Positions 17,437 through 27,682 of a stretch of 64,000 nt of DNA are shown in pieces. A program made the translations under genes and the position numbers. This DNA is from Arenimonas terrae. GTDB lineage: Bacteria > Pseudomonadota > Gammaproteobacteria > Xanthomonadales > Xanthomonadaceae. Below the pieces are notes generated by a model. That model made no database searches. It was given only the letters and a program-made list of their open reading frames with translations, and had not been told where the DNA came from. The number at the start of each line of letters is the position of its first letter. The stretch's first letter is position 1. The stretch is taken from positions 806,001 through 870,000 of the forward strand of contig NZ_SMDR01000001.1 of the NCBI RefSeq assembly GCF_006265115.1, read 5' to 3'.

Positions 17437-18756
17437 CTATTTCTCGAACAGCGCGATCGACTCCACGTGCGCCGTCTGCGGGAACATGTCCATCGCCCCC
17501 GCGGCCTTGAGCGTGTAGCCGCGCTCGCGCACCAGGAACCCGGCGTCGCGCGCCAGCGAACCGGGATGGCAGGACACGTAGACGATGCGGCGGATGCCCT
17601 TGAGCGGCAGCTGCGCCAGCACCTCGGCGGCACCGGCGCGCGGCGGATCGAGCAGCAGCTTGTCGAAACCGGCCTTCATCCACGGTTCCCCGGAAAGATC
17701 CTTGGCCAGGTCGGCGGCGTGGAACTCGACGTTGGCGAGCCCGTTCTTCGCCGCGTTCGCGCGCGCCCGCGCGACCAGTCCCGCCTCGCCCTCGACGCCA
17801 ACCACGGTGCCGGCCCTGCGCGCCAGCGGAAGGGTGAAATTGCCGAGGCCGCAGAACAGGTCCAGCACACGATCGCCCGGCTGCGGGTCGAGCAGGTCCA
17901 GGGCGCTGGCGATCATCTTGTCGTTGAGGCCGGCATTGACCTGGATGAAGTCCAACGGCCGGAAGTCCAGGCTCAGGCCGTAGCCGGGGATGGCGAAGGA
18001 CAGCGGCACCTGTTCCGGCCACAGCGCGTGCACGGTGTCGACGCCGCCGGGCTGCAGGAACACCGCGAAACCGGTGTCGCGGGCGAAGGCGCGCAGGCGC
18101 TCGAGATCGGCGGCGCTGAGCGCCTCGAGGTGGCGGAACACCAGGGCGATGGCCTCGTCGCCGGCGATGAATTCGATCTGCGGCAGGGTGCGCTTGCCAT
18201 CCAGCGACTCGACCAGGGCGGCGATCTGCGGGATGCGCTGGCCGATCGCCGGAACCACGGTGTGGCAGACCGAAAGATCGGCGACGAAGCGCGGGTTGGT
18301 CTCGCGGAAACCGACGACCGTCTTGTCCTTCTTCTCGACAAAACGCACCGAGAAGCGGCCCTTGCGTCGGTAGCCCCAGGCGGCGTCCACCAGCGGCGGC
18401 AGGATGCGGTCGGCTTCGACATGGCCGATGCGCTGCAGATTGTCGGTCAGCACGCGCTGCTTGGCGGCGATCTGGCGCGATTCTTCCAGGTGCTGGATCA
18501 CGCAGCCGGCGCAGGTGCCGAAATGCGGGCAGCGCGGCTCGACGCGGTCGGGCGAGGCGACCAGCACCTCGAGCGTGCGCGCCTCGTCGAAGTGGCGGTT
18601 GCGGCCGGTCTGTTCGACCCGCACGGTTTCGCCCGGCAGCGCGCCGGACACGAACACGGCCTTGCCCTCGCGCCGGCCGACGCCGCGGCCGTCGTGGCTG
18701 AGGTCGTCGATGCTGATTTCGAACACCTGGTGCAGCTTGGAGCGGGATCGGGCCAC
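17437..18756 (-). CDS. rlmD: 23S rRNA (uracil-1939-C5)-methyltransferase RlmD
   Basis: SAM-dependent rRNA methyltransferase of 439 residues with an N-terminal TRAM domain (FEISIDDLSHDGRGVGR), an iron-sulfur cluster site (CPHFGTCAGC near residue 70, fourth Cys in LSVCHTVV), the SAM loop LDLFCGLGNFTLPLA near residue 300, LLLDPPRAGA, and the catalytic cysteine in IVYVSCHPGSLARD. The GTG at 18756 was chosen because it gives the family's usual length and a short basic N-terminus; no in-frame ATG lies nearby and no clear Shine-Dalgarno is seen. The gene stands alone: a terminator separates it from the YdbL gene upstream, and its 3' end abuts tandem repeats. Confidence 0.93.
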   Translation of the reverse strand: MARSRSKLHQVFEISIDDLSHDGRGVGRREGKAVFVSGALPGETVRVEQTGRNRHFDEARTLEVLVASPDRVEPRCPHFGTCAGCVIQHLEESRQIAAKQRVLTDNLQRIGHVEADRILPPLVDAAWGYRRKGRFSVRFVEKKDKTVVGFRETNPRFVADLSVCHTVVPAIGQRIPQIAALVESLDGKRTLPQIEFIAGDEAIALVFRHLEALSAADLERLRAFARDTGFAVFLQPGGVDTVHALWPEQVPLSFAIPGYGLSLDFRPLDFIQVNAGLNDKMIASALDLLDPQPGDRVLDLFCGLGNFTLPLARRAGTVVGVEGEAGLVARARANAAKNGLANVEFHAADLAKDLSGEPWMKAGFDKLLLDPPRAGAAEVLAQLPLKGIRRIVYVSCHPGSLARDAGFLVRERGYTLKAAGAMDMFPQTAHVESIALFEK

Positions 18757-18763
18757 GGGGGAG

Positions 18764-18805
18764 ACCAAAAGAAACGGGGCGCGGATTGTCGCAAATCCGC
18801 GCCCC
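18764..18805 (-). terminator. rho-independent terminator after the YdbL gene
   Basis: On the minus strand, 12-base arms GGGGCGCGGATT and complement (18805-18794 and 18787-18776) with a 6-base loop are followed by GTTTCTTTTGG. It lies 46 bases after the YdbL stop and just before the rlmD start. Confidence 0.75.
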
Positions 18806-18851
18806 GCCTGCCTTCGTTCCGCGCCTCCCGGGCCTGGGGAGCGCGCGGGAG

Positions 18852-19466
18852 CTACTTCTGCTTCCAGCTGCCGTCGGTGGCCTGGTACCACCAGCCGGCA
18901 CGCGCGCTGGCGACCCACTGCTTGGCGAAGGTCTCGCGGATCTGGGCTTCCCATTCCGGGTGGTTGTTGGCCACGGCGATCTCGCGGTAGACGGCGTCGC
19001 GGTCGCGGTTCTCCTCCGCCACCAGCTGGGTCACCGCCACGCGGTCCTTCAGGCCGACCTTGGTGGCGTCGCGCAGGACCACGCGGCCGTCCTTGCCAAA
19101 GCCCAGCGCGCCGCTGTCGAAGTGCGCCTGCAGGCTGGCCTGGAAACGCGCCGCCATGCGGTCCTGGATCGCCTGGATGGCCGGGGTGCGGATGGTGATG
19201 TCGGCCGCCTGGGCGTGCGCGGAGCTGATGAACAGCGACATGAAGTCGAAGCCCGGTTCGCGCGCCGGGGCCTGCCAGGCCTGCGGGTTTTCGCCGGCCG
19301 GCTTGACCGCCTCGGCCTCGTCGCCCAGCACCTTCTCGACGAACTCCTCGGCCGCTTCCTGGGCCTCGGCGGCGGGGAAATAGACGTTGATGGTGACGCA
19401 GGCGCCGAGCGCGAGCACGCCGGCCACCAGCAGGGACGAGAACAGGTACGGCTTCCGCTTGCCCAT
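18852..19466 (-). CDS. YdbL-family lipoprotein, possibly combining YnbE and YdbL
   Basis: Lipoprotein of 204 residues with signal MGKRKPYLFSSLLVAGVLAL and lipobox LGAC. The C-terminal 90 residues match the DUF1318/YdbL family (DRVAVTQLVAEENRDRDAVY and the ending YQATDGSWKQK). Right after the acylated cysteine comes VTINVYFPAAEAQEAA, resembling the ITIN strand of the small lipoprotein YnbE, which in E. coli is a separate gene between ydbH and ydbL and is absent here. The start at 19466 has AAGGAG six bases upstream; an ATG at 19490 overlapping the ydbH stop is the alternative but spoils the signal peptide. The gene follows ydbH by 20 bases. A role in phospholipid transport to the outer membrane is inferred from the E. 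coli system. Confidence 0.87.
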   Translation of the reverse strand: MGKRKPYLFSSLLVAGVLALGACVTINVYFPAAEAQEAAEEFVEKVLGDEAEAVKPAGENPQAWQAPAREPGFDFMSLFISSAHAQAADITIRTPAIQAIQDRMAARFQASLQAHFDSGALGFGKDGRVVLRDATKVGLKDRVAVTQLVAEENRDRDAVYREIAVANNHPEWEAQIRETFAKQWVASARAGWWYQATDGSWKQK

Positions 19467-19486
19467 GACGCTCTCCTTGGAGGAAC

Positions 19487-21517
19487 TCATTGAATGACCG
19501 GGGCCTGGCCCGCCGTGGCCGCCTCGAGGCGGTCCACCAGCGTGGGCCAGTCCACGCGCCGCCGGAAACCGACCACCTGGATGCGCGGCAGGCCCGACCC
19601 TTCGACGATGGTATAGCCATCGCCGGCTGAACTGACACCTTCCATCGCGCAGACGTTGTCGCGCAGGCGGCAGCCCAGCCCGATCCGGGCGTAGCCGAAG
19701 TCGTCGAAGAGCTTGAGCACCTGGGTCTGCAGGCCGGCGACCAGGCCGGCACCGCCGACCTTGGAGATGTCCTCGACCGCGCGCTGGCTGATGCGCCGCT
19801 TGCCCTTCCAGGCCGGGTCGGTCAGCAGCCGGGCGTCGAAGGCCACGGGGGACCAGTCCACCATGCGCAGGTTCGCGATGCGGCCGTCGAGGCGGCCGGT
19901 GATCGCACCGAAGCCGAAGGCGGCGGTCATCGGCTCCATGTCGATGTCCTCGATGGCGATGTCGGCCGACAGCGTCGGCGCGATGCCGAACGGCCGTTCC
20001 ATCACCAGCTCGGACAGCGAAACGCTGCCGCCGAACACCTGCATCGCCAGCCCGCCGTCCAGCGTCAGCACGCCGCCCTCGTAGCGCGCGGAGGGAATGC
20101 GCCCGCCCAGGCTGCCGGTGAACGGCGGCCAGCCGAGCCGCTGCGACAGGCTGCCCAGGTCCAGGTCGGTGAGCGTGGCGCCGATCTGGAAGCGCGTGCC
20201 CTTGCCGGCGCGCGGCGCCTGCCAGCGGAACTGGTCCAGGCGCGCCTGACCCTCGAGCATCGCCAGGGCCGCCGGCTCGCGCAGCCGCAGCTCGCCGTCG
20301 CTGCTGTCCAAGTCGAAACGCGCCGGACCGACGCCGATGCCGTACAGCGCACCGCTCGTCCAGCGCAGCTGGCTGGCCACGGCCTGCGCGGCGCCGGTCC
20401 AGCGCAGCCCACCCTGCAGGCCGGCGAGGATGAAGCGCTGGCGTGGGTCGACCGCGTTGACGCCATCCAGGTCCAGCGCCATCGCCTGAAGTTCGCCGTC
20501 GCGCAGCTGCAGCCTGGCGTCGGCGCGGCCGCTGAGCACGAGATCGCCGAAGCCGGCCGGGGCGAGGAAGCCGCTGAGGTAACGGTCGCGGGCGACCGCG
20601 AGGTCGCCCAGCGTCAGCGCCAGGTCCAGCTGCTGGACCGAGGCCTCCGCATCGAGCCGGGCCTGGCCCTCGGCGCGCAGCACCTGGCCGTCGGTCCAGG
20701 CGAAACGCGGCAGGCGCCAGGGCGCGTCGCCGCGCCGCTCGGCCTCGACCTGGACGGTGACCGGGCTGTCGGGCAGCAGCGCGTAAAGCCCCTGGGCGAG
20801 GAACTCGCCGCCGCGCGCGTCGAAAATGGTGCTGACGCGCGCATCGGCGCCACGTTCGGTGTAATCCAGGCGCAGGCGGCCGCCCAGACCGGCGGCGGCG
20901 AGCCAGCCATCCGGGGTTTCGAGACCCAGGCCCGACAACCGCAGGTCGGTCGTTACCTGGAAAGGACCGTCAGCCGGGGCGGCGACGTCGATCTGGCCCG
21001 ACAGCTGGCCCTGGGTCCACTGGCCCTCGGCCCAGAGCGAGGCCAGATAGGCCTGCAGCCAGGCGATCGGAATCTGTTCGACCCGGATGCGCGAAAGGTC
21101 GGGGGCGGCTGCGAGGTTGCGGTAGGAAATCCGCTGCCTGCCGAGCGCGAGATCCGCGGCGGTTTCCGCCGGAGAAATCGCCAGCGACAGCGAGCCGGGC
21201 GCCCGCGCGCCGCGCACCGCCAGGGGTCCGGCGCAGGCCCATTCGCCGGTCGGGGCGCGACGCAGCGGACAGCTCCAGGCGATGTCGCGGGCGCGATAGG
21301 AAAGCAGCGGAAAATCCAGGCTCGCCGCGCGCAGCTCGAGCTGCCCTTCGCTGGCGCCTTCGGCCCATGCCAGTCGGACCTCCACCTGCTCCAGCGTACC
21401 GACGCCGCTGCGCACCGCATCGACTTCCGCCCGAAGCACGGCCGCGGGCAAGGGGCCCGCCGCGATCAGCAGCAGGGCCCAGAGAAGCGTCTTGCCCAGC
21501 GTGTCAGGTCGCCGCAT
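19487..21517 (-). CDS. YdbH-like AsmA/TamB-related lipid-transport protein
   Basis: Large periplasmic beta-rich protein of 676 residues with an N-terminal signal or anchor (TLLWALLLIAAGPLPAAV). In E. coli YdbH is one of three redundant AsmA-like bridges that carry phospholipids to the outer membrane. Repeated strand pairs with Gly/Asp turns run through the whole length (for example LRLSGLGLETPDGWLAAAGL), and the C-terminal domain includes KVGGAGLVAGLQTQVLKLFD and YTIVEGSGLPRIQVVGFRR, which fit the YdbH C-terminus. It is shorter than the E. coli protein (about 880 residues). The pair with the YdbL gene immediately downstream supports the assignment. TATGCT lies six bases before the ATG, so the mRNA may be leaderless. 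Confidence 0.85.
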   Translation of the reverse strand: MRRPDTLGKTLLWALLLIAAGPLPAAVLRAEVDAVRSGVGTLEQVEVRLAWAEGASEGQLELRAASLDFPLLSYRARDIAWSCPLRRAPTGEWACAGPLAVRGARAPGSLSLAISPAETAADLALGRQRISYRNLAAAPDLSRIRVEQIPIAWLQAYLASLWAEGQWTQGQLSGQIDVAAPADGPFQVTTDLRLSGLGLETPDGWLAAAGLGGRLRLDYTERGADARVSTIFDARGGEFLAQGLYALLPDSPVTVQVEAERRGDAPWRLPRFAWTDGQVLRAEGQARLDAEASVQQLDLALTLGDLAVARDRYLSGFLAPAGFGDLVLSGRADARLQLRDGELQAMALDLDGVNAVDPRQRFILAGLQGGLRWTGAAQAVASQLRWTSGALYGIGVGPARFDLDSSDGELRLREPAALAMLEGQARLDQFRWQAPRAGKGTRFQIGATLTDLDLGSLSQRLGWPPFTGSLGGRIPSARYEGGVLTLDGGLAMQVFGGSVSLSELVMERPFGIAPTLSADIAIEDIDMEPMTAAFGFGAITGRLDGRIANLRMVDWSPVAFDARLLTDPAWKGKRRISQRAVEDISKVGGAGLVAGLQTQVLKLFDDFGYARIGLGCRLRDNVCAMEGVSSAGDGYTIVEGSGLPRIQVVGFRRRVDWPTLVDRLEAATAGQAPVIQ

Positions 21518-21523
21518 GCTGCC

Positions 21524-21529
21524 AGCATA
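21524..21529 (-). promoter_or_regulatory. putative -10 box (TATGCT) of the ydbH-like gene
   Basis: TATGCT on the minus strand ends six bases before the ATG at 21517, placing the predicted transcription start at the A of the start codon. Confidence 0.4.
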
Positions 21530-21564
21530 GTGTTTTTGCCCGCTGGTATTGAACGGGAGCCGCG

Positions 21565-22224
21565 ATGAACCCGCGCCTGCTGCTGCTCGAGGATGATGCC
21601 GTCAGCGCCGCCTTCCTGTGCGAAGCGCTGGCGGGCCTGCCGGCGCAGGTCGACCACGCCCCGGACCTGGACAGCGCGCGCCGTCTGGCCGGCCCCGAGC
21701 ACGCGGCATGGCTGTTCGATGCCCGCCTGCCCGACGGCCATGCCAGCGACCTGCTCGTGGAGCTGCGCGCCCGCGGACTGCAGGCTCCCGCCCTGGCCCT
21801 GACCGCCGAGCACGACCCGCGCGCGCTGCGCCGCCTCGAGGCCTGCGGCTTCCAGCAGGCCCTGGCCAAGCCGGTGTCGGCGACCGCGCTGCTGGCCGCG
21901 GTGCGGCGCGCGGTCTCGATGTCGGTCGACGCCTGGGACGACGAGGCCGCGCGGCGGGCGCTCGGCGGCGACGATGCATCGGTGCAGGCGCTGCGCGCCC
22001 TGTTCCTTCGCGAACTGCCGGGCCAGCTTGGTCTGCTGCGCGACGCCTGCCGCCGCGGAGACACGGCGATCGCGCAGGAGCATCTGCACCGGCTCAAGGC
22101 CAGTTGCGGTTTTGTCGGCGCCGGCCGGCTGCTGGCCGAGGTGCGCGCGCTGTCGGCGCAACCCGAGGACGGCGCCACGCTGGACCGGCTGCAGGCACGC
22201 GCCGCGGAGCTGTTAGTCCGCTGA
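21565..22224 (+). CDS. response regulator with REC and HPt domains
   Basis: Phosphorelay protein of 219 residues with a receiver domain (residues 1-115) followed by a histidine phosphotransfer domain. The receiver has the acidic pocket LLLLEDDAVSA, the phospho-acceptor Asp52 in LFDARLPDGHA, Thr in ALTAEHD and Lys in ALAKPVSA. The HPt domain (about 125-215) carries HRLKASCGFVGAGRL with His175 as the probable phosphoryl carrier. There is no DNA-binding or enzymatic output domain, so it likely passes phosphate between other proteins. GGGAG precedes the ATG. It is an orphan, divergent from the ydbH-like gene, and overlaps recO tail to tail by 12 bases. Confidence 0.9.
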   Translation: MNPRLLLLEDDAVSAAFLCEALAGLPAQVDHAPDLDSARRLAGPEHAAWLFDARLPDGHASDLLVELRARGLQAPALALTAEHDPRALRRLEACGFQQALAKPVSATALLAAVRRAVSMSVDAWDDEAARRALGGDDASVQALRALFLRELPGQLGLLRDACRRGDTAIAQEHLHRLKASCGFVGAGRLLAEVRALSAQPEDGATLDRLQARAAELLVR

Positions 22225-22947
22225 GCGGCCCTCTTCGCTGCCGCGGATGCGCGCCAGTTCCGAAAGCATCCCCCAGGACTTGAGCCGCTGCGGGCCCAGG
22301 TGGCTCGACAGCACGCCGCGCAGCGCGCCGCGCAGTTCGGCCAGCTGCACGGACGGCGGCAGGCGGTCCTCGGCCAGGGCCAGCAGGGCCGCGCCGCTGG
22401 TCGAACTCGGGTCGTGGCCGCGGTCGCGCACCGGCCCCAGCTCCGGATCCAGGCGGTAGCGCGCCGCCGGGTCCAGCCGTTCGCCGTCCTCGGTCTGGTC
22501 GAGCGCAAGGCCGTAGCCCAGCGCCTCCAGCAGGTCGCGTTCGAAGCGGCGAAGCGTCCAGGCCAGAGGCTGCGCGCCGGCCAGTTCGGCACGCACCTCG
22601 CCGTAGCGTTCGTAAAGCACCGGCGCCGGATCCTGGCGCGGCAGCAGGCGCAGCAGCAGCTCGTTGAGGTAGAAGGCCGCCATCAGGTGGTCGCCCTGCA
22701 GCAGCGGCGCGGCGTCCAGGGCTTCGGCCTGGACCAGGCGTCCGAGTTCGCCGCGCGGCAGGAAGTCCAGACGCAGGTGCTGCAGCGGCTGCAGTGCGGC
22801 CCGCAGCGGATGCCGCTTGGCGCCCTGCACGCCGCGGGCGACCACGGCGATGCGGCCGTGGTCGCGGCTGAGCAGCTCGACGATCAGGCTGGTCTCGCGC
22901 CAGGGCCGCGCGTGCAGCACGTAGGCCGGCTGACCCTCGACGCGCAT
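22213..22947 (-). CDS. recO: DNA repair protein RecO
   Basis: Recombination mediator of 244 residues that with RecR loads RecA onto SSB-coated single-stranded DNA. The N-terminal OB fold includes GQPAYVLHARPWRETSLIVE and GRIAVVARGVQGAKR, and the helical C-terminal part includes FYLNELLLRLLPRQDP and LRRFERDLLEALGYG. Zinc cysteines of some homologues are not present, as in many proteobacterial RecO. It lies three bases after era at the end of the rpoE-to-recO string. pdxJ, which often follows recO in gammaproteobacteria, is not here; a convergent regulator gene occupies the place. Confidence 0.94.
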   Translation of the reverse strand: MRVEGQPAYVLHARPWRETSLIVELLSRDHGRIAVVARGVQGAKRHPLRAALQPLQHLRLDFLPRGELGRLVQAEALDAAPLLQGDHLMAAFYLNELLLRLLPRQDPAPVLYERYGEVRAELAGAQPLAWTLRRFERDLLEALGYGLALDQTEDGERLDPAARYRLDPELGPVRDRGHDPSSTSGAALLALAEDRLPPSVQLAELRGALRGVLSSHLGPQRLKSWGMLSELARIRGSEEGRSAD

Positions 22948-22950
22948 GGC

Positions 22951-23862
22951 TCAGTCCGAATAACCAAAGCGGCGCAGCGCGGCTTCGTCGTCGGACCAGC
23001 CTTCGCGCACGCGGCACCACGTCTCCAGAAAGACCTTGCGGCCGAACAGCTTCTCCATGCCGATCCTCGCGCCGGTGCTGATCGCCTTCAGGCGCTCGCC
23101 GCCCTTGCCGATCACGATCGGCTTCTGTCCCTCGCGCTCGACCCAGACCACGGCAGCGATGCGCAGCATCTCGCCGTCGAGCTCGTACTTCTCGATCTCG
23201 ACCGTGGTCGAGTACGGCAGCTCCTCGCCCAGGCGCAGCATCAGCTGCTCGCGCACCAGTTCGCCGGCCAGGAAACGTTCGCTGCGGTCGGTGATTTCGT
23301 CCTCGGCGTAATGCGGCTCGGATTCGGGCATCAGGAAGATCAGGTTCTTGACCAGGGCTTCCAGGCCCTTGGACTTCATCGCCGACACCGGGTGCACGAA
23401 GGCGAATTCGCGCTCATGGGTGATCTCGGAGATGAAGGGAAGCAGCGCCGTCTTGTCCTTGACCTTGTCGACCTTGTTCACCACCAGCACCACCGGCACG
23501 CCGGACGCACGCAGGGCCGAATAGGCCAGGCCGTCTTCTTCGGTCCAGCGGCCGGCCTCGATCACCAGCACGGCGGCGTCCACGCCCTCGACGGCGCCTC
23601 GGGCGGCGCGGTTCATCATGCGGTTCATCGCCCGCTTCTGCTCGCGGTGGATGCCTGGCGTGTCGACCAGCAGCAGCTGCCCCTCTGGGAAAGTGGCGAT
23701 GCCCAGCAGGCGGTGGCGGGTGGTCTGCGGCCGCGGCGAGACGATGCTGACCTTGGCGCCCACCAGGGCGTTGACCAGGGTGGACTTGCCCACGTTCGGG
23801 CGGCCCAGCACGGCGACGTTGCCGGCGCGGAAGGGCTGGCCGGTGTCGGTTTCGGTGTTCAC
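22951..23862 (-). CDS. era: ribosome-assembly GTPase Era
   Basis: Essential GTPase of 303 residues that binds 16S rRNA and assists 30S maturation. The G-domain motifs are GRPNVGKST (G1), DTPGIH (G3) and NKVDK (G4), and the C-terminal KH domain has [13 protein letters not shown]. The start is a GTG at 23862 that overlaps the rnc stop (GTGA), which fits translational coupling and gives the normal length. It lies between rnc and recO as in most proteobacteria. Confidence 0.96.
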   Translation of the reverse strand: MNTETDTGQPFRAGNVAVLGRPNVGKSTLVNALVGAKVSIVSPRPQTTRHRLLGIATFPEGQLLLVDTPGIHREQKRAMNRMMNRAARGAVEGVDAAVLVIEAGRWTEEDGLAYSALRASGVPVVLVVNKVDKVKDKTALLPFISEITHEREFAFVHPVSAMKSKGLEALVKNLIFLMPESEPHYAEDEITDRSERFLAGELVREQLMLRLGEELPYSTTVEIEKYELDGEMLRIAAVVWVEREGQKPIVIGKGGERLKAISTGARIGMEKLFGRKVFLETWCRVREGWSDDEAALRRFGYSD

Positions 23863-24515
23863 TTCTTCTCCAGTTTCAGCAGCAGCCGTTCGGCCGCCAG
23901 CTGCTCGGCCGCGCGCAGCGAAGCGCCCTCGGCCTGTTCGGTGAGCGCGGGCTCTGTGGTGTCGCAGCGGACCAGGAACACGCGGGCATGGTCGTCGCCC
24001 CGGGTCTCGACCAGCTGATAGCTCGGCCGCGGCAGCTGGCGGCCCTGCAGCCACTCTTGCAGCCGGGTCTTGGGATCCTTCTCGGCCCTGCCGGTCGGCA
24101 GGTCGTCGATGAGGGGCTCGAACCAGGGCAGCACAACTTCGCGGCAGGTCTCGAAGCCGGCATCCAGATGGATGGCGCCCACCAGGGCCTCGAAGGCGTC
24201 GGCCAGGATCGAGTCGCGCCGGTGGCCGCCACTCTTGAGTTCGCCGGGGCCCAGTTCCAGCCGGTCGCCCAGTTCAAGCCGGCGGGCCAGCTCGGCCAGG
24301 GCGGATTCGCGCACCAGGCTGGCGCGGGCGCGGGTCAACGTGCCTTCGTCGGCCTTGGGCCAGCGGGCGTGAAGCGCTTCGGCGACGACCAGGTTCACCA
24401 GGGCGTCGCCCAGGAATTCCAGGCGCTCGTTGTGAGGCACCCCGGCGCTGCGGTGCCTCAGGGCCTGCTGCAGCAGTTCGGGGGATCGGAAGCGGTGTCC
24501 GATCCGATCAGCCAC
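23859..24515 (-). CDS. rnc: ribonuclease III
   Basis: Double-strand-specific endoribonuclease of 218 residues for rRNA and mRNA processing. The catalytic signature is [20 protein letters not shown] (near residue 28), with a second acidic site in [15 protein letters not shown] and a C-terminal dsRNA-binding domain from about residue 145 ([15 protein letters not shown]). I chose GTG 24515, which overlaps the upstream stop by eight bases and gives the standard start just before the first helix; a TTG at 24551 would add 12 residues that homologues do not usually have. It is followed by era with a 4-base overlap. Confidence 0.93.
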   Translation of the reverse strand: MADRIGHRFRSPELLQQALRHRSAGVPHNERLEFLGDALVNLVVAEALHARWPKADEGTLTRARASLVRESALAELARRLELGDRLELGPGELKSGGHRRDSILADAFEALVGAIHLDAGFETCREVVLPWFEPLIDDLPTGRAEKDPKTRLQEWLQGRQLPRPSYQLVETRGDDHARVFLVRCDTTEPALTEQAEGASLRAAEQLAAERLLLKLEKK

Positions 24516-24891
24516 CCGAAGCGGTGCCGTTGAGATCCACGCTGTGGTCAAACTTCGCCACCACGTCCAGGTTGCCGAACAAGGGCTTGCGCACTTCGTA
24601 GACGACGTTGAGCTGGGCGGAACGGCCGGTGCGCACGATCTTCATGTGGGTGCGCGATTCCACCGACTCGATGTACGCGATGTTGAAGCGGCGATCCATC
24701 TCGCTCTGCATCTGCGCCGGCGGGATCGACGCCGAATTCGGCTGCGCCGCGTATTCGGCCATCACGCCCTTGAGGTTGTAGTACTCGCTGTAGATCGGGA
24801 ACAGCTTCATGGCGACCAGCGCGAAGAAACCCACGACCACCAGCACGATGACGAAACTCATCAGGGTGATGCCTTTCTGATTGCGTGCCAT
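24508..24891 (-). CDS. DUF4845-family membrane protein
   Basis: A 127-residue protein with one N-terminal transmembrane helix ([20 protein letters not shown], residues 8-27) and a periplasmic domain rich in charged residues. This short protein between lepB and rnc is typical of Pseudomonas and Xanthomonas relatives and belongs to the DUF4845 family. The N-terminus [13 protein letters not shown] resembles a type IV pilin leader (QKGITL), but the position and the rest of the protein argue against a pilin. Its function is not known. It may act with signal peptidase, whose gene is 23 bases upstream. Confidence 0.88.
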   Translation of the reverse strand: MARNQKGITLMSFVIVLVVVGFFALVAMKLFPIYSEYYNLKGVMAEYAAQPNSASIPPAQMQSEMDRRFNIAYIESVESRTHMKIVRTGRSAQLNVVYEVRKPLFGNLDVVAKFDHSVDLNGTASGG

Positions 24892-24914
24892 GCCCCTTCC
24901 CCTTGGATGAACGT

Positions 24915-25733
24915 TCAGCGGATGGTATCGCCAATCCGGGTGTAGTCAAACGCCCCGCTGCAGAACCAGCCCTCGCAGTTGAGCCAGACCAGGAAGGCCT
25001 TGCCGACCAGGTTCTGCTCCGGCACGGTGCCCCAGAAACGGCTGTCGAGGCTCCGGTCCCGGTTGTCGCCCATGACGAAATAGTGCCCCTCCGGCACCTC
25101 CCACTCGCCTTCGGCGCGCTGGTCGCCGAACGGGTCGGCCTCCAGGCTCCGGTGCGTGCGTCCCGGCAGCTCGACATCCAGGAGGGTCGCGCCGGTCATT
25201 TCCCGGCCCAGGCCGTTGCCGACATAGACGCCGACCGGCTCCTTGGCCACGGCCTGGCCGTTCACGTAGAGCACCTGGTCGCGGAACGCGATGCGGTCGC
25301 CCGGGAGGCCAACGACGCGCTTGATGTAGTCGGCGCCCTTCTGCGGGTCCGACGCGCCGAAGCCCGGGTACCGGAACACCACCACGTCGCCGCGCTGCGG
25401 CTGGCCCAGGGGCACGACCTTGGTGTTGAGCACCGGCAGGCGCAGGCCGTAGGCGAACTTGTTGACCAGGATGAAGTCGCCCACCAGCAGGGTCGGCATC
25501 ATCGAGCTCGACGGGATCCGGAACGGTTCGGCCAGGAAGCTGCGCAGCACCAGCACCAGGAAGATGATCGGGAACAGCGAACGGGCGTAGTCGACCAGGA
25601 CCGGCTCGGCCAGCTCCTCGCCCTCGGCCTGCATCAGCCGGCGCTTGCGCGCGAACAGCAGGCGGTCGACGAGCCAGACGAACCCGGTGAGGGCCGCCAG
25701 CACGGTCAGGATCAGGGCAAGATCGATTTTCAC
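24915..25733 (-). CDS. lepB: signal peptidase I
   Basis: Inner-membrane serine protease of 272 residues that removes Sec and Tat signal peptides. There are two N-terminal membrane helices (about residues 5-25 and 50-70). The catalytic serine is in IPSSSMMPTLLVGD and the general-base lysine in DYIKRVVGLPGD. The C-terminal box GDNRDRSLDSRFWG is intact. The gene lies 28 bases after lepA and 23 before the DUF4845 gene, the classic lepA-lepB-rnc-era-recO order. Confidence 0.96.
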   Translation of the reverse strand: MKIDLALILTVLAALTGFVWLVDRLLFARKRRLMQAEGEELAEPVLVDYARSLFPIIFLVLVLRSFLAEPFRIPSSSMMPTLLVGDFILVNKFAYGLRLPVLNTKVVPLGQPQRGDVVVFRYPGFGASDPQKGADYIKRVVGLPGDRIAFRDQVLYVNGQAVAKEPVGVYVGNGLGREMTGATLLDVELPGRTHRSLEADPFGDQRAEGEWEVPEGHYFVMGDNRDRSLDSRFWGTVPEQNLVGKAFLVWLNCEGWFCSGAFDYTRIGDTIR

Positions 25734-25761
25734 TCGTCGGTATCCTCGCGGCGGGGGCCGC

Positions 25762-27555
<1,794 letters not shown>

Positions 27556-27597
27556 GCGTGGGCGGGCTTGGGGCCGGATCCTGGGCGTAAACGCGGC

Positions 27598-27603
27598 ATT
27601 ATC
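27598..27603 (-). promoter_or_regulatory. putative -10 box (GATAAT) of lepA
   Basis: GATAAT on the minus strand lies in the 127-base gap between the mucD-like gene and lepA and leaves a leader of about 35 bases. No clear -35 is visible. Confidence 0.35.
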
Positions 27604-27682
27604 GCACAGCACCCCGGGGCCGGCCCGCCCGAGGCGGACCGGACCGGGGCATGCGGCACCCGGACGCGGCTTGCCTGCCCCG

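Noticed and set aside
24508-24891. DUF4845 protein as a type IV pilin
   Set aside because: The QKGITLMSF start resembles a prepilin leader, but there is no canonical Glu at +5, and the position between lepB and rnc plus the rest of the protein fit DUF4845.
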